Assembly: GCF_028621955.1 (NCBI RefSeq)
Contig: NZ_CP117516.1
Coordinates: 3,370,001 to 3,434,000 of the forward strand
DNA: 64,000 nucleotides
Source: Erythrobacter sp. BLCC-B19
GTDB taxonomy: Bacteria; Pseudomonadota; Alphaproteobacteria; Sphingomonadales; Sphingomonadaceae
Direction of reading: 5' to 3'
In this document: positions 1 through 7,132 of the stretch, one piece after another
Position numbering within the stretch: the stretch's first letter is position 1
Layout of the letters: the number at the start of each line of letters is the position of its first letter
Translations under genes and position numbers: made by a program
Notes under the pieces: model-generated
The model's input: the letters and a program-made list of their open reading frames with translations, nothing else
The model's database searches: none
Told to the model about the DNA's origin: nothing

Positions 1-1884
1 GAGGGTGATGCATGGATCACGCTGCTGAGCGGCAGGCCCGGCTTCATGGCGAGCCCCGATCCGAAGCGGCTCGCCTTTGCCGCGTACCCTGACCCGCAGG
101 ATCCGGCCACGGCGTCACTGCGCGATGGTGCGGCTATCGGCCTGCTCGGCATCGAGCTGCACACCCGGCGGCGCAACCGGATGAACGGTACGCTACGCGC
201 GCTGACCGCAGAAGGCTTCGAGGTCGCGGTCGAACACGCTTTTGGCAATTGCCCGCAATATATCCAGCTGCGCGATTTCGCCTTCGTGCGCGAGCCCGGA
301 GACTTTGCCGAGGTGCCCGCTGCGCAGACGCTCGGCATGGACAGCCCGCGGGTGCGGGCGATGATCGCCGTGGCCGATACATTCTTCGTCTCGTCCTATG
401 TCGATGACGCGAATGGCCGTCATGTCGATGCCTCGCACCGCGGCGGCAAATCCGGGTTTGTGCGCATCAACCAGGATGGCTCGTTGACCATTCCCGACTT
501 TGCCGGAAACCTCCATTTCAACACGCTCGGCAATATTCTGCTGAACCCCAAGGTGGGCCTCGTTTTCCCCGACTTCGCCACCGGCGACATGCTGCACCTG
601 ACCGGCGATGCCGAGGTGGTGCTCGATTCCGACGAGATCGCCGCGTTTCAGGGTGCCGAGCGGCTGTGGGTGTTCCGCCCGCGCAAGATCTTCCTGCGCC
701 CCGCCGCCCTTCCGCTGCGCTTCGCCATGCGCGCCAAGGGGTGGTCGCCCAACAGCCTGATGACCGGCGACTGGGAGCAGGCCGCCGACCGGATCGCAGC
801 CGAAGAGTCCCGCAATTCCTGGCGCCCCTTCCGGATCGCCCGGATCGTCGATGAAAGCAGCGTCATCCGCTCGTTTCATCTCGAGCCTGCCGACGGCAAA
901 GGCATCGTTGTGCACGAAGCAGGCCAGCATCTGCCGATCCGTGTGCAGCCCTCTTCCGCTAGCGCCCCGGTGCTGCGGACGTATACGCTCTCCACTGCGC
1001 CCTCTGACGGATTCTATCGCATCAGCGTCAAGCGACAGGGCCTCGTATCGAACCACCTGCACGACGATCTCATGGTCGGCGATGTGATCGAGGCGCGCGC
1101 GCCTGCGGGCGGGTTCACGATCGATCCACTGGAAGCGCGACCGGCCGTGCTGCTCGCCGCCGGGGTCGGGATCACGCCGATGCTGGCGATGCTGCGCAGC
1201 ATTGTCTTCGAGGGGCTGCGCAAGCGCCGGGTGCGGCCGACCTATATGTTCATCGCCGCGCCGACGCTGGCCGAACGGGCTTTCGATGCAGAGATTGCCG
1301 AATTGTTGGCACAGGCTGGGGGCGCGGTGCGGGTCGTCCGCCTGCTCGAGATCACGCAAGATGCCGTGGCCGGCACCGACTTCGATGCCGAGGGCCGGAT
1401 CAGCACCGATCTGTTCCGCCAGACCCTGCCCTTCGATGCCTACGACTTCTACATGTGCGGACCGCCACCCTTCATGCAGGGGCTTTATGACCAGCTGAGT
1501 GACGTCGGTGTTCCCGACGCGCGGATCCATGCCGAAGCCTTCGGCCCCGCCTCGCTCAAGCGGCGCAAGCCAGCCAGCGTGGAGACCTTGCCACCTGCGG
1601 CGGGCAAGCCGGTGCCGGTGGCCTTCGCCAAATCCGGCAAGGAAGCACGCTGGGATCCGTCCGCGGGCAGCCTCCTCGATCTCGCGGAAGCACGCGGCCT
1701 GACCCCGGAATACAGCTGCCGCGGTGGCTCGTGCGGCACCTGCGCGGTCAAGGTTCTGGCCGGCAAGGTCACCTACGAAACCCGCCCCTCCGCCAAGGTA
1801 GGCGCCGACGAGGCGCTGATCTGCTGCGCCGTGCCTGCCGCCCCCGAAGCCGGCGGCAACGACCGGCTGATCCTCGATCTGTAA
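1..1884 (+). CDS. PNPOx-like / ferredoxin reductase / 2Fe-2S fusion oxidoreductase (5' partial)
   Basis: The reading frame is open from the first base of the window. The residues before the ATG at 46 (WITLLSGRPGF) already look like family sequence, so the true start lies upstream and the gene is partial. The visible 627 residues carry split-barrel PNPOx-like flavin-binding sequence (to about residue 235, including an NCPQYIQ motif and an HRGGKSGF segment), then a FAD/NAD(P)H ferredoxin-reductase module (RTYTLS for FAD, AAGVGITPML for the nucleotide, MCGPPPFM), then a C-terminal plant-type ferredoxin with C-x4-C-x2-C at C573, C578 and C581 plus a late CC pair at 608-609. It should pass electrons from NAD(P)H through FAD and the 2Fe-2S centre to the N-terminal flavin site; the substrate is unknown. 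It is first in a run of co-directional redox genes. Confidence 0.85.
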   Translation, partial: EGDAWITLLSGRPGFMASPDPKRLAFAAYPDPQDPATASLRDGAAIGLLGIELHTRRRNRMNGTLRALTAEGFEVAVEHAFGNCPQYIQLRDFAFVREPGDFAEVPAAQTLGMDSPRVRAMIAVADTFFVSSYVDDANGRHVDASHRGGKSGFVRINQDGSLTIPDFAGNLHFNTLGNILLNPKVGLVFPDFATGDMLHLTGDAEVVLDSDEIAAFQGAERLWVFRPRKIFLRPAALPLRFAMRAKGWSPNSLMTGDWEQAADRIAAEESRNSWRPFRIARIVDESSVIRSFHLEPADGKGIVVHEAGQHLPIRVQPSSASAPVLRTYTLSTAPSDGFYRISVKRQGLVSNHLHDDLMVGDVIEARAPAGGFTIDPLEARPAVLLAAGVGITPMLAMLRSIVFEGLRKRRVRPTYMFIAAPTLAERAFDAEIAELLAQAGGAVRVVRLLEITQDAVAGTDFDAEGRISTDLFRQTLPFDAYDFYMCGPPPFMQGLYDQLSDVGVPDARIHAEAFGPASLKRRKPASVETLPPAAGKPVPVAFAKSGKEARWDPSAGSLLDLAEARGLTPEYSCRGGSCGTCAVKVLAGKVTYETRPSAKVGADEALICCAVPAAPEAGGNDRLILDL

Positions 1885-1910
1885 ACCCTTCAACTTACTA
1901 GGAAAACACC

Positions 1911-2930
1911 ATGATATCCCGCCACTATGCCCTCACCCGCGAGGGTTCTTCGCTTACGCTCAGGCAGACGACAAAGCCGGTTCCGGAACTTTCGCCCAAC
2001 CAGATTCTCATCAAGGTGCGCGCGGCCAGCCTCAACTACCGCGATCTGCTGACCATGGGCGATGCCGATGCGACGCGCGATGGCCTCACGCCCTTATCGG
2101 ACGCATCGGGCGTTGTCGTACAGATCGGATCGGCGGTCACAACGTGGACAATAGGCGACCGCGTCAGCCCCAATTTCTTCCCGGCATGGCTTGGCGGCGC
2201 ATTTTCGCCGGTGAACCTGTCGAACGCGCTCGGCGGCGGGCAGACCGATGGCGTGCTGAGCGAATACCTGGTGATCGATGAGACCGCTGCGGTCGCCATT
2301 CCCGACCATCTGAGCTTCGTAGAGGCCGCCACCTTGCCCTACGCGGGCGTCACCGCATGGCATGCGCTCTTCGAACGCGGCAAATTGCAACCCGGTGAAA
2401 CCGTGCTGGTGCAGGGTACGGGCGGTGTCGCGCTGTTCGGCTTGCAACTAGCCGCTGCGCAAGGGGCGCGGGTGATTGTCACCTCGTCGTCCGATGCCAA
2501 GCTCGCACGCGCTGCGGCGCTCGGTGCGTGGCAGGTCATCAACTACAAGACCCAGCCCGATTGGGATCAGGCGGTGATGACGCTCACTGATGGACATGGC
2601 GCCGATCACATCCTGGAACTTGGCGGACCGGACACCTATGATCGTTCGATTGCGGCCATCGCCCCGGGCGGGCGGATCGCCCAGATCGGCGTGTTGTCAG
2701 GCTTTGGCGCGCAGCCCAATCTCACCCCGCTGCAATTCAAGAACGCCAGCATCAATGGCATCTGCGTCGGCTCCGTAGAGCACTACGAACGCTTGAACGC
2801 TTTCGTAGCCGAACATGCGATCCATCCGATCGTCAATGAAGTCTTCGCATTCGACGACGCGCCGCTCGCCTACGAGCGGCTCCGCGCGGCCGGACACTTC
2901 GGCAAGATCGCGATCTCCTTCGACCGCTGA
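1911..2930 (+). CDS. MDR-family NAD(P)-dependent alcohol dehydrogenase / quinone reductase
   Basis: A 339-residue medium-chain dehydrogenase/reductase. It has the N-terminal GroES-like domain (SLNYRDLLTMGD), the Rossmann segment VLVQGTGGVALFGLQLA for NAD(P) binding near residue 165, and the usual C-terminal return to the catalytic fold. The cysteine and histidine zinc ligands of classical alcohol dehydrogenases are absent (SLNYRD replaces the Cys-containing motif), so a zinc-free quinone-oxidoreductase or enoyl-reductase type activity is more likely than alcohol oxidation. It begins 26 bp after the preceding fusion oxidoreductase and is probably co-transcribed with it. The exact substrate cannot be read from sequence. 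Confidence 0.88.
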   Translation: MISRHYALTREGSSLTLRQTTKPVPELSPNQILIKVRAASLNYRDLLTMGDADATRDGLTPLSDASGVVVQIGSAVTTWTIGDRVSPNFFPAWLGGAFSPVNLSNALGGGQTDGVLSEYLVIDETAAVAIPDHLSFVEAATLPYAGVTAWHALFERGKLQPGETVLVQGTGGVALFGLQLAAAQGARVIVTSSSDAKLARAAALGAWQVINYKTQPDWDQAVMTLTDGHGADHILELGGPDTYDRSIAAIAPGGRIAQIGVLSGFGAQPNLTPLQFKNASINGICVGSVEHYERLNAFVAEHAIHPIVNEVFAFDDAPLAYERLRAAGHFGKIAISFDR

Positions 2931-2970
2931 GCTCCGCCTGACGAACCGATGTTCTGCAAAGGAATTTTTC

Positions 2971-3603
2971 ATGTCCAAACGTGTCTTGTTGCTGCTTGCC
3001 GATGGCTTTGAACCGCTCGAAGCGGCAGGCTTCACCGATGTTCTGGGTTGGGCGAATATCGACGGCGACGAGCCGATCGAACTGGTCTCGGCAGGCTTGC
3101 GCCCGCGCTTGCGCGCCACCTTCGGCTTTTCGGTTGTGCCCGATGCGCTCGTCAGCGCGCTCGATCTCGACAGCTTCGATGCCCTCGCCGTGCCTGGCGG
3201 CTTTGAGGGAGCCGGCTTCTATCAGGATGCCCTGTCGGACGAGTTCCTTGCGGTAATCCGCCACTTTGAATCACGCGGAAAGATCGTCGCGTCGGTCTGC
3301 GTGGCGTCGCTCGCCCTCGGTGCAGCGGGGATCCTGCACGGGAGGCGGGCGACCACCTATCATCAGGTAGGAGGCAAGCGGAAAGCCCAGCTGGAGGGCT
3401 ACGGCGCGCAGTTTGTCGACGAGGCGATCGTCATCGACGGAAAGCTCGTGACCTCGACCGGCCCGGGCACTGCCATCGAAGTGGCCTTTGCCTTGCTGCG
3501 CGACCTGACCTCGAAAACGGTCGCCGACCGGATTCGCGCGCTGATGCGCGTGCCGCGTCCTGATGCGACCTGGCAGATTGCGCCGCAGGTGCCGACAGCA
3601 TGA
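2971..3603 (+). CDS. DJ-1/PfpI family protein
   Basis: A 210-residue single-domain DJ-1/ThiJ/PfpI protein. The start at 2971 is chosen because MSKRVLLLLADGFEPLEA is the family N-terminus and a GGA-containing ribosome site precedes it (AAAGGAATTTTTC). The acidic partner is E14 in DGFEPLE and the nucleophile-elbow cysteine is C110 in ASVCVASLALG. Family members act as glyoxalase III-like or protein-repair hydrolases, chaperones or redox sensors. Its stop overlaps the start of the next gene by four bases (ATGA), so the two are translationally coupled. The position among flavin and thiol oxidoreductases suggests a role in carbonyl or oxidative stress, which is inference. Confidence 0.9.
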   Translation: MSKRVLLLLADGFEPLEAAGFTDVLGWANIDGDEPIELVSAGLRPRLRATFGFSVVPDALVSALDLDSFDALAVPGGFEGAGFYQDALSDEFLAVIRHFESRGKIVASVCVASLALGAAGILHGRRATTYHQVGGKRKAQLEGYGAQFVDEAIVIDGKLVTSTGPGTAIEVAFALLRDLTSKTVADRIRALMRVPRPDATWQIAPQVPTA

Positions 3604-4193
3604 CCCGCCGGCCCGTCGATGTCGCCTTCACGCCCGCAGTCAGAGCTGCGCAGGCGCGCAAGGGGTCGCGCGTGATCTACGAAGGGATGGAGATGGGCCG
3701 GTCACTGGAGGATCTGACCCCCTTCATTGCCGGTGTCCGCAGCCTTTATCTCGCCACCGCGAGCGCCGAAGGCCAGCCCTACATCCAGCACCGCGGCGGA
3801 CCGCCGGGGTTCCTGCACATCATCGGCGACCACACCCTCGCCTTTGCCGATTTCAAAGGCAACCGGCAGTTCATCACCACCGGCAACCTCGCCGAGAACC
3901 CGCGCGCCTACATCTTCCTGATGGATTACGCGCGGCGCCAGCGGATCAAGATATGGGGCACCGCGCGGGTGATCGAGGGCGACTCGGCACTCGAACAGCG
4001 CCTGATGCCCGAAGGCTACCGCGCCCGGCCCGAGCAGGTGATCGTGTTCGAGGTCGAGGCATGGGATTCCAATTGCCCGCAGCACATCCCGCAGATGTTC
4101 CACGCAGACGACGTGCGGGCCGCGCTGGCGGAGCGCGACGAGAAGATAGCAATGCTCGAAGCCGAGCTCGCAGCATTTCGCGCAGCGCAATGA
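3600..4193 (+). CDS. Pyridoxamine 5'-phosphate oxidase-like flavoprotein
   Basis: A 197-residue PNPOx-like split-barrel protein coupled to the DJ-1 gene by an ATGA overlap. It shares motifs with the N-terminal part of the fusion oxidoreductase at the start of the window: QHRGGPPGF corresponds to SHRGGKSGF, DFKGNRQFITTGNL to DFAGNLHFNTLGNI, and NCPQHIP to NCPQYIQ. The operon therefore appears to carry one stand-alone and one fused copy of the same fold. The last 25 residues form a short charged helix (ALAERDEKIAMLEAELAAF) suited to a coiled coil. Such proteins bind FMN or F420-like cofactors; true pyridoxine-phosphate oxidase activity is not implied. Confidence 0.85.
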   Translation: MTRRPVDVAFTPAVRAAQARKGSRVIYEGMEMGRSLEDLTPFIAGVRSLYLATASAEGQPYIQHRGGPPGFLHIIGDHTLAFADFKGNRQFITTGNLAENPRAYIFLMDYARRQRIKIWGTARVIEGDSALEQRLMPEGYRARPEQVIVFEVEAWDSNCPQHIPQMFHADDVRAALAERDEKIAMLEAELAAFRAAQ

Positions 4194-4286
4194 TCCCTTT
4201 CGCCCTTCCGTGGTTCTGCGACGCACAAGTCAGGCCTAGCTTGCAAGCGTTATCGGACACCTCCCCCCAATCTCCCCGATGACATC

Positions 4287-4320
4287 ATGCGGATCACGCT
4301 CCCTCCGGGCCGATCCGTAT
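4287..4320 (+). other. Stem-loop upstream of the terminator in the 4194-4391 intergenic
   Basis: ATGCGGATC at 4287-4295 pairs with GATCCGTAT at 4312-4320 (9 bp including one G-U) around a 16-base loop that could form a small inner CCC/GGG hairpin. It lies three bases before a strong intrinsic terminator, so the pair could be the body of a small RNA, the end of the upstream operon message, or an attenuator leader for the gene at 4392. I recognise no known riboswitch class here. Confidence 0.45.
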
Positions 4321-4322
4321 GT

Positions 4323-4367
4323 AGACCGGGCGGGGCTCCCCCAACCTCGCCCCGTCCGGTCTTTCTT
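4323..4367 (+). terminator. Strong rho-independent terminator
   Basis: A 14-bp stem with a single G-U pair: AGACCGGGCGGGGC at 4323-4336 pairs with GCCCCGTCCGGTCT at 4349-4362 across a 12-base loop, followed by TTCTT. It closes the redox operon that ends at 4193. It also sits only 24 bases before the next start codon, so it may act as a leader attenuator for that gene. Confidence 0.8.
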
Positions 4368-4391
4368 GTGTGCCAGCCATAGGAGCCTGCC

Positions 4392-4856
4392 ATGACCCGT
4401 CCCCCGCTTCCCCCCTTCACCGATGAAACCGCCCGCGAGAAGGTCCGTCTGGCGGAGGATGGCTGGAACAGCCGCGATGCCGCCAGGGTGGCGCTCGCCT
4501 ACACCGAGGATACCCAATGGCGGAACCGCGCCGAGTTCCCGCGCGGGCGCGCCGAGGCGCAGGCGTTTCTGGAGCGCAAATGGGCCAAGGAGCTCGACTA
4601 CCGGCTGATCAAGGAGCTGTGGGCGCACGCCGGCAACCGGATCGCGGTGCGCTATGCCTATGAATACCACGATGACAGCGGCAACTGGTTCCGCGCCTAT
4701 GGCAACGAGAACTGGGAGTTTGCCCCTGACGGCCTGATGCAGCGGCGATTTGCGAGCATCAACGAACATCCCATTCGCGAGGAAGAGCGCCTGTTCCGCT
4801 GGCCCCTCGGACGCCGTCCCGACGACCATCCCGGCCTGTCGGACCTCGGGCTCTAG
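4392..4856 (+). CDS. DUF1348 / NTF2-like protein
   Basis: A 154-residue protein of the DUF1348 family, an NTF2-like alpha+beta barrel. Recognisable stretches are [36 protein letters not shown] and the aromatic-rich centre [23 protein letters not shown]. Length matches the family. A good ribosome site (AGGAG) sits seven bases before the ATG. No catalytic role has been fixed for this family; the fold usually encloses a hydrophobic ligand pocket. It follows a terminator hairpin and runs directly (8 bp gap) into the thioredoxin gene. Confidence 0.88.
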   Translation: MTRPPLPPFTDETAREKVRLAEDGWNSRDAARVALAYTEDTQWRNRAEFPRGRAEAQAFLERKWAKELDYRLIKELWAHAGNRIAVRYAYEYHDDSGNWFRAYGNENWEFAPDGLMQRRFASINEHPIREEERLFRWPLGRRPDDHPGLSDLGL

Positions 4857-4864
4857 GCGCCGCA

Positions 4865-5191
4865 ATGCCGCGGGAGCTGAGCACCGCGACCTTCAAGGCT
4901 GCGGTGATCGATGCAGGCCACCCCGTACTCGTCAGCTTCTACGCGGACGGGTGCGGCCCGTGTCAGATGCAAGCCCCCATGCTCGAGGCGCTCGAAGCCC
5001 GCTTTCGCGGCACAGCCGCCATCGTCAAGGTCAACGCCGAACATAACCCCGAACTGGTCAACCTGTTCGGGGTGCGCTCGCTGCCGACCATGATCTTGTT
5101 CGCCGGCGGCAGGATCGCCCGCCGCTTTGCTGGACTGACGAACGGCCACGATCTCATCATGGCCATGCTAACCAGCCTCGACGATTGCTAG
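4865..5191 (+). CDS. Thioredoxin-family protein
   Basis: A 108-residue cytoplasmic thioredoxin fold protein with the classical active site C30-G-P-C33 (FYADGCGPCQMQAP) and the cis-proline loop SLPTMILF. There is no signal peptide or membrane segment. The tail ends in Cys (SLDDC), which is unusual for housekeeping thioredoxin. It probably reduces disulfides, recharged by a thioredoxin reductase; a trxB lies near the end of this window. It follows the DUF1348 gene by 8 bases with a weak ribosome site, which suggests coupling. Confidence 0.9.
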   Translation: MPRELSTATFKAAVIDAGHPVLVSFYADGCGPCQMQAPMLEALEARFRGTAAIVKVNAEHNPELVNLFGVRSLPTMILFAGGRIARRFAGLTNGHDLIMAMLTSLDDC

Positions 5192-5200
5192 CCTGCCGCC

Positions 5201-5467
5201 CTACCGGGTTCTGCGAGCCGGAAGGGAGCCAGCGGCGACTATCTGCGTGCGCACATCCTCGCGGTCATCAATCTCGCGAAGCGCGCCGGCGAGGCGGCCG
5301 GCGCGCTCGCTGCCGAAACGCGTGGCATCCGGCCCCAGCGCCTTGTCGTAAGCGGCAATCCGCGCCGCCTTCTCGGCGTGAGCCGTCAAGGCCGGCGGTG
5401 CCAGGACAACTCCGGTGAGCACAAAACCGGCAAGCGCCGCCAGAACCGCGTCAGTGTGTTTGTGCAT
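5201..5467 (-). CDS. Small predicted exported protein, unknown
   Basis: An 88-residue ORF whose start at 5467 is set by a GGGAG ribosome site seven bases upstream; longer in-frame starts lack this. The N-terminus MHKHTDAVLAALAGFVLTGVV is a plausible signal peptide ending near ALTAHA, followed by a charged helical stretch (HAEKAARIAAYDKALG) rich in Ala and Arg. I do not recognise the family. It is convergent with the thioredoxin gene, nine bases away. Confidence 0.5.
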   Translation of the reverse strand: MHKHTDAVLAALAGFVLTGVVLAPPALTAHAEKAARIAAYDKALGPDATRFGSERAGRLAGALREIDDREDVRTQIVAAGSLPARRTR

Positions 5468-5531
5468 GACCAGACTCCCGTCTCGATTGCCCGCGCCATG
5501 CGGGATTGCAGGTAGCGTAGCTGCGGCAACA

Positions 5532-5550
5532 TTTCGCCAGAACGGCGAAA
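5532..5550. repeat. Inverted repeat in the divergent promoter region
   Basis: TTTCGCC at 5532-5538 and GGCGAAA at 5544-5550 form a perfect 7-bp inverted repeat with a 5-base spacer. It lies in the 288-bp region between the gene ending at 5467 (minus) and the coupled pair beginning at 5756 (plus). No T-run follows on either strand, so an operator or leader hairpin is more likely than a terminator. Confidence 0.4.
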
Positions 5551-5755
5551 CTGTGCAGCAGTTCATTCCGGAGAACGGAACGACCGGTCATGCTCGCGTC
5601 TGACCAGCATCATTGCCGCAGACGCAATGGATCATTGCCATTTGTCCGCGTTCTCATCGCGCCGCCGACGGATAGATTGAACAGATCACGGGCTGCACCA
5701 TTCACGCTTCCGGTCCTCGAAAACGACAAGGCGCGGCGACCGCAGGAGAACTGCC

Positions 5756-5815
5756 ATGAACGACACCACGCCAGAATGCGGCCAGCCCGCGATGATCCAT
5801 CGGGAGGCGGAATGA
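5756..5815 (+). CDS. 19-codon ORF translationally coupled to a membrane protein
   Basis: A very short ORF (MNDTTPECGQPAMIHREAE) with a good ribosome site (AGGAG, seven bases upstream). Its TGA overlaps the ATG of the next gene (ATGA). The strong initiation site and the exact overlap argue that it is translated, either as a leader peptide that opens translation of the membrane protein or as a micro-protein in its own right. It is hydrophilic with one Cys. No family is recognised. Confidence 0.5.
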   Translation: MNDTTPECGQPAMIHREAE

Positions 5816-6027
5816 TGGAGCTGTGCGTCGATTGCCTCAAGCGCGAGAACCCGAGCTGGACCGCGCGCTATCGCAAATGTTCCCTCGCGCTCCTCGCCTA
5901 TGGTGCAGGGGTATTCCTGCTCCCGGACAGCCCGGTCGCTCATGTGCTCCAAGGCCTCTTCTTCCTCTTCGCTTTCCCTTGGATCGTGTGGCCGCTCGTT
6001 GCAGCTTCACGACGGCGCAAAACGTAG
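5812..6027 (+). CDS. Small inner-membrane protein with N-terminal CxxC
   Basis: A 71-residue protein starting MMELCVDCLKRENPSW, with a CVDC pair at residues 5-8, a short basic region, then two closely spaced hydrophobic segments (CSLALLAYGAGVFLLP and VLQGLFFLFAFPWIVWPLV) and an Arg/Lys tail. The start is fixed by GGGAGG and by the ATGA overlap with the preceding 19-codon ORF. The Cys pair at the N-terminus could bind zinc or act in thiol chemistry. Function unknown. Confidence 0.6.
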   Translation: MMELCVDCLKRENPSWTARYRKCSLALLAYGAGVFLLPDSPVAHVLQGLFFLFAFPWIVWPLVAASRRRKT

Positions 6028-6096
6028 TGGCAAGGAACGCCCTCGCCACCGGGTGACTCCGGAGGGGGCGGTCTCCAAGGTGGAGCCGGCGCTTGT

Positions 6097-7104
6097 CTAG
6101 AGCTGCGCTGCCATCTGGAGCGCAGTTTCAAGCAGGCGGTTGGCGAAACCCCACTCATTGTCATACCAGCCAAGGCTGCGGACCAGGTGCTGATCCGTGA
6201 CCTTGGTTTCGGCCAGATCGACGGTGACACTTGCCGGATTGTGATTGAAATCGACCGAGACCAGCGGCTCGCGAGTGGTCGCGATTATGCCGGCAAACGG
6301 ACCGGCCGCAGCCTCTTCCAGAAGCGCGTTGATCTCGTTCTCATCCGTCGCTCGCGCGGCATGGAACACGAAATCGATCAGCGAGACGTTGGGTGTCGGA
6401 ACCCTGATCGAGGCACCGGACAGCTTGCCCTTGAGTTGCGGCAGCACTTCGGCGACGGCCTTGGTCGCGCCGGTCGAGGTGGGGATCATCGACATCGCTC
6501 CGCCGCGCGCACGCCTGAGGTCGGGGTGGTACTGGTCGTGAAGCCGCTGATCGTTGGTATAGGAATGGACGGTGGTCATGTGACCGCGCTCGATGCCGAT
6601 GGCGCGGTCGAGCACAGCGGCAACCGGAGCGAGTGCATTGGTCGTGCAGCTGGCATTGGACACGATGCCGTGTTCGGGACGCAACAGGGCGTGATTGACG
6701 CCCTGAACCACGGTGAGATCCGCATCCTTCGCGGGCGCTGAAATCAGCACGCGCCGGGCACCGCGCGCGATGTGTGCCGCAGCTTTCTTGCGATCGGTGA
6801 ACAGTCCGCTGGCCTCGATCACCAGATCGACACCTGAAGCCTGATGATCCATTGTCGACGGATCAGGGATGCGGGTCACAACAATGCGTTGCCCGCCGAC
6901 CATGATCCAGCCGTCGCCGAATTCCACATCGCCGGCTGCCGGCCCATGCACGCTGTCGTGCTTGTAAAGGGCTGCGCAGCTGCGCGCGTCCATCATGTCG
7001 TTGATGGCGACCAGCGCGATGCCTTCGGGGCGCTGCTCCAGAATGAGGCGAGCGAGCAGGCGTCCGATGCGGCCGAAGCCGTTGATAGCGATATGCGTGG
7101 TCAT
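6097..7104 (-). CDS. gap: Type I glyceraldehyde-3-phosphate dehydrogenase
   Basis: 335 residues, normal for phosphorylating GAPDH. It converts glyceraldehyde 3-phosphate, NAD(P)+ and phosphate to 1,3-bisphosphoglycerate in glycolysis, gluconeogenesis or the Calvin cycle. The NAD site is NGFGRIGR at the N-terminus; the active-site cysteine is C153 in SNASCTTNA and the general base is H180 in TTVHSYTNDQ. The start is the ATG of MTTHIAINGFGRIG rather than longer in-frame starts that would run into the upstream gene. It lies 28 bp downstream of the lipoamide-dehydrogenase-like gene and is probably co-transcribed with it. Confidence 0.96.
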   Translation of the reverse strand: MTTHIAINGFGRIGRLLARLILEQRPEGIALVAINDMMDARSCAALYKHDSVHGPAAGDVEFGDGWIMVGGQRIVVTRIPDPSTMDHQASGVDLVIEASGLFTDRKKAAAHIARGARRVLISAPAKDADLTVVQGVNHALLRPEHGIVSNASCTTNALAPVAAVLDRAIGIERGHMTTVHSYTNDQRLHDQYHPDLRRARGGAMSMIPTSTGATKAVAEVLPQLKGKLSGASIRVPTPNVSLIDFVFHAARATDENEINALLEEAAAGPFAGIIATTREPLVSVDFNHNPASVTVDLAETKVTDQHLVRSLGWYDNEWGFANRLLETALQMAAQL

Positions 7105-7132
7105 GGTGTTCGTCCTTGTGCGGGGTGGCCGG

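Noticed and set aside
193..1893. 566-codon ORF on the minus strand
   Set aside because: Antisense shadow of the fusion oxidoreductase; Arg/His/Gly-rich translation with no motif, typical of GC-rich reverse frames.
5573..5602. GGAAC as an EcfG-type promoter before the coupled small ORFs
   Set aside because: No CGTT box at 16-17 bases; only the -35-like half is present.
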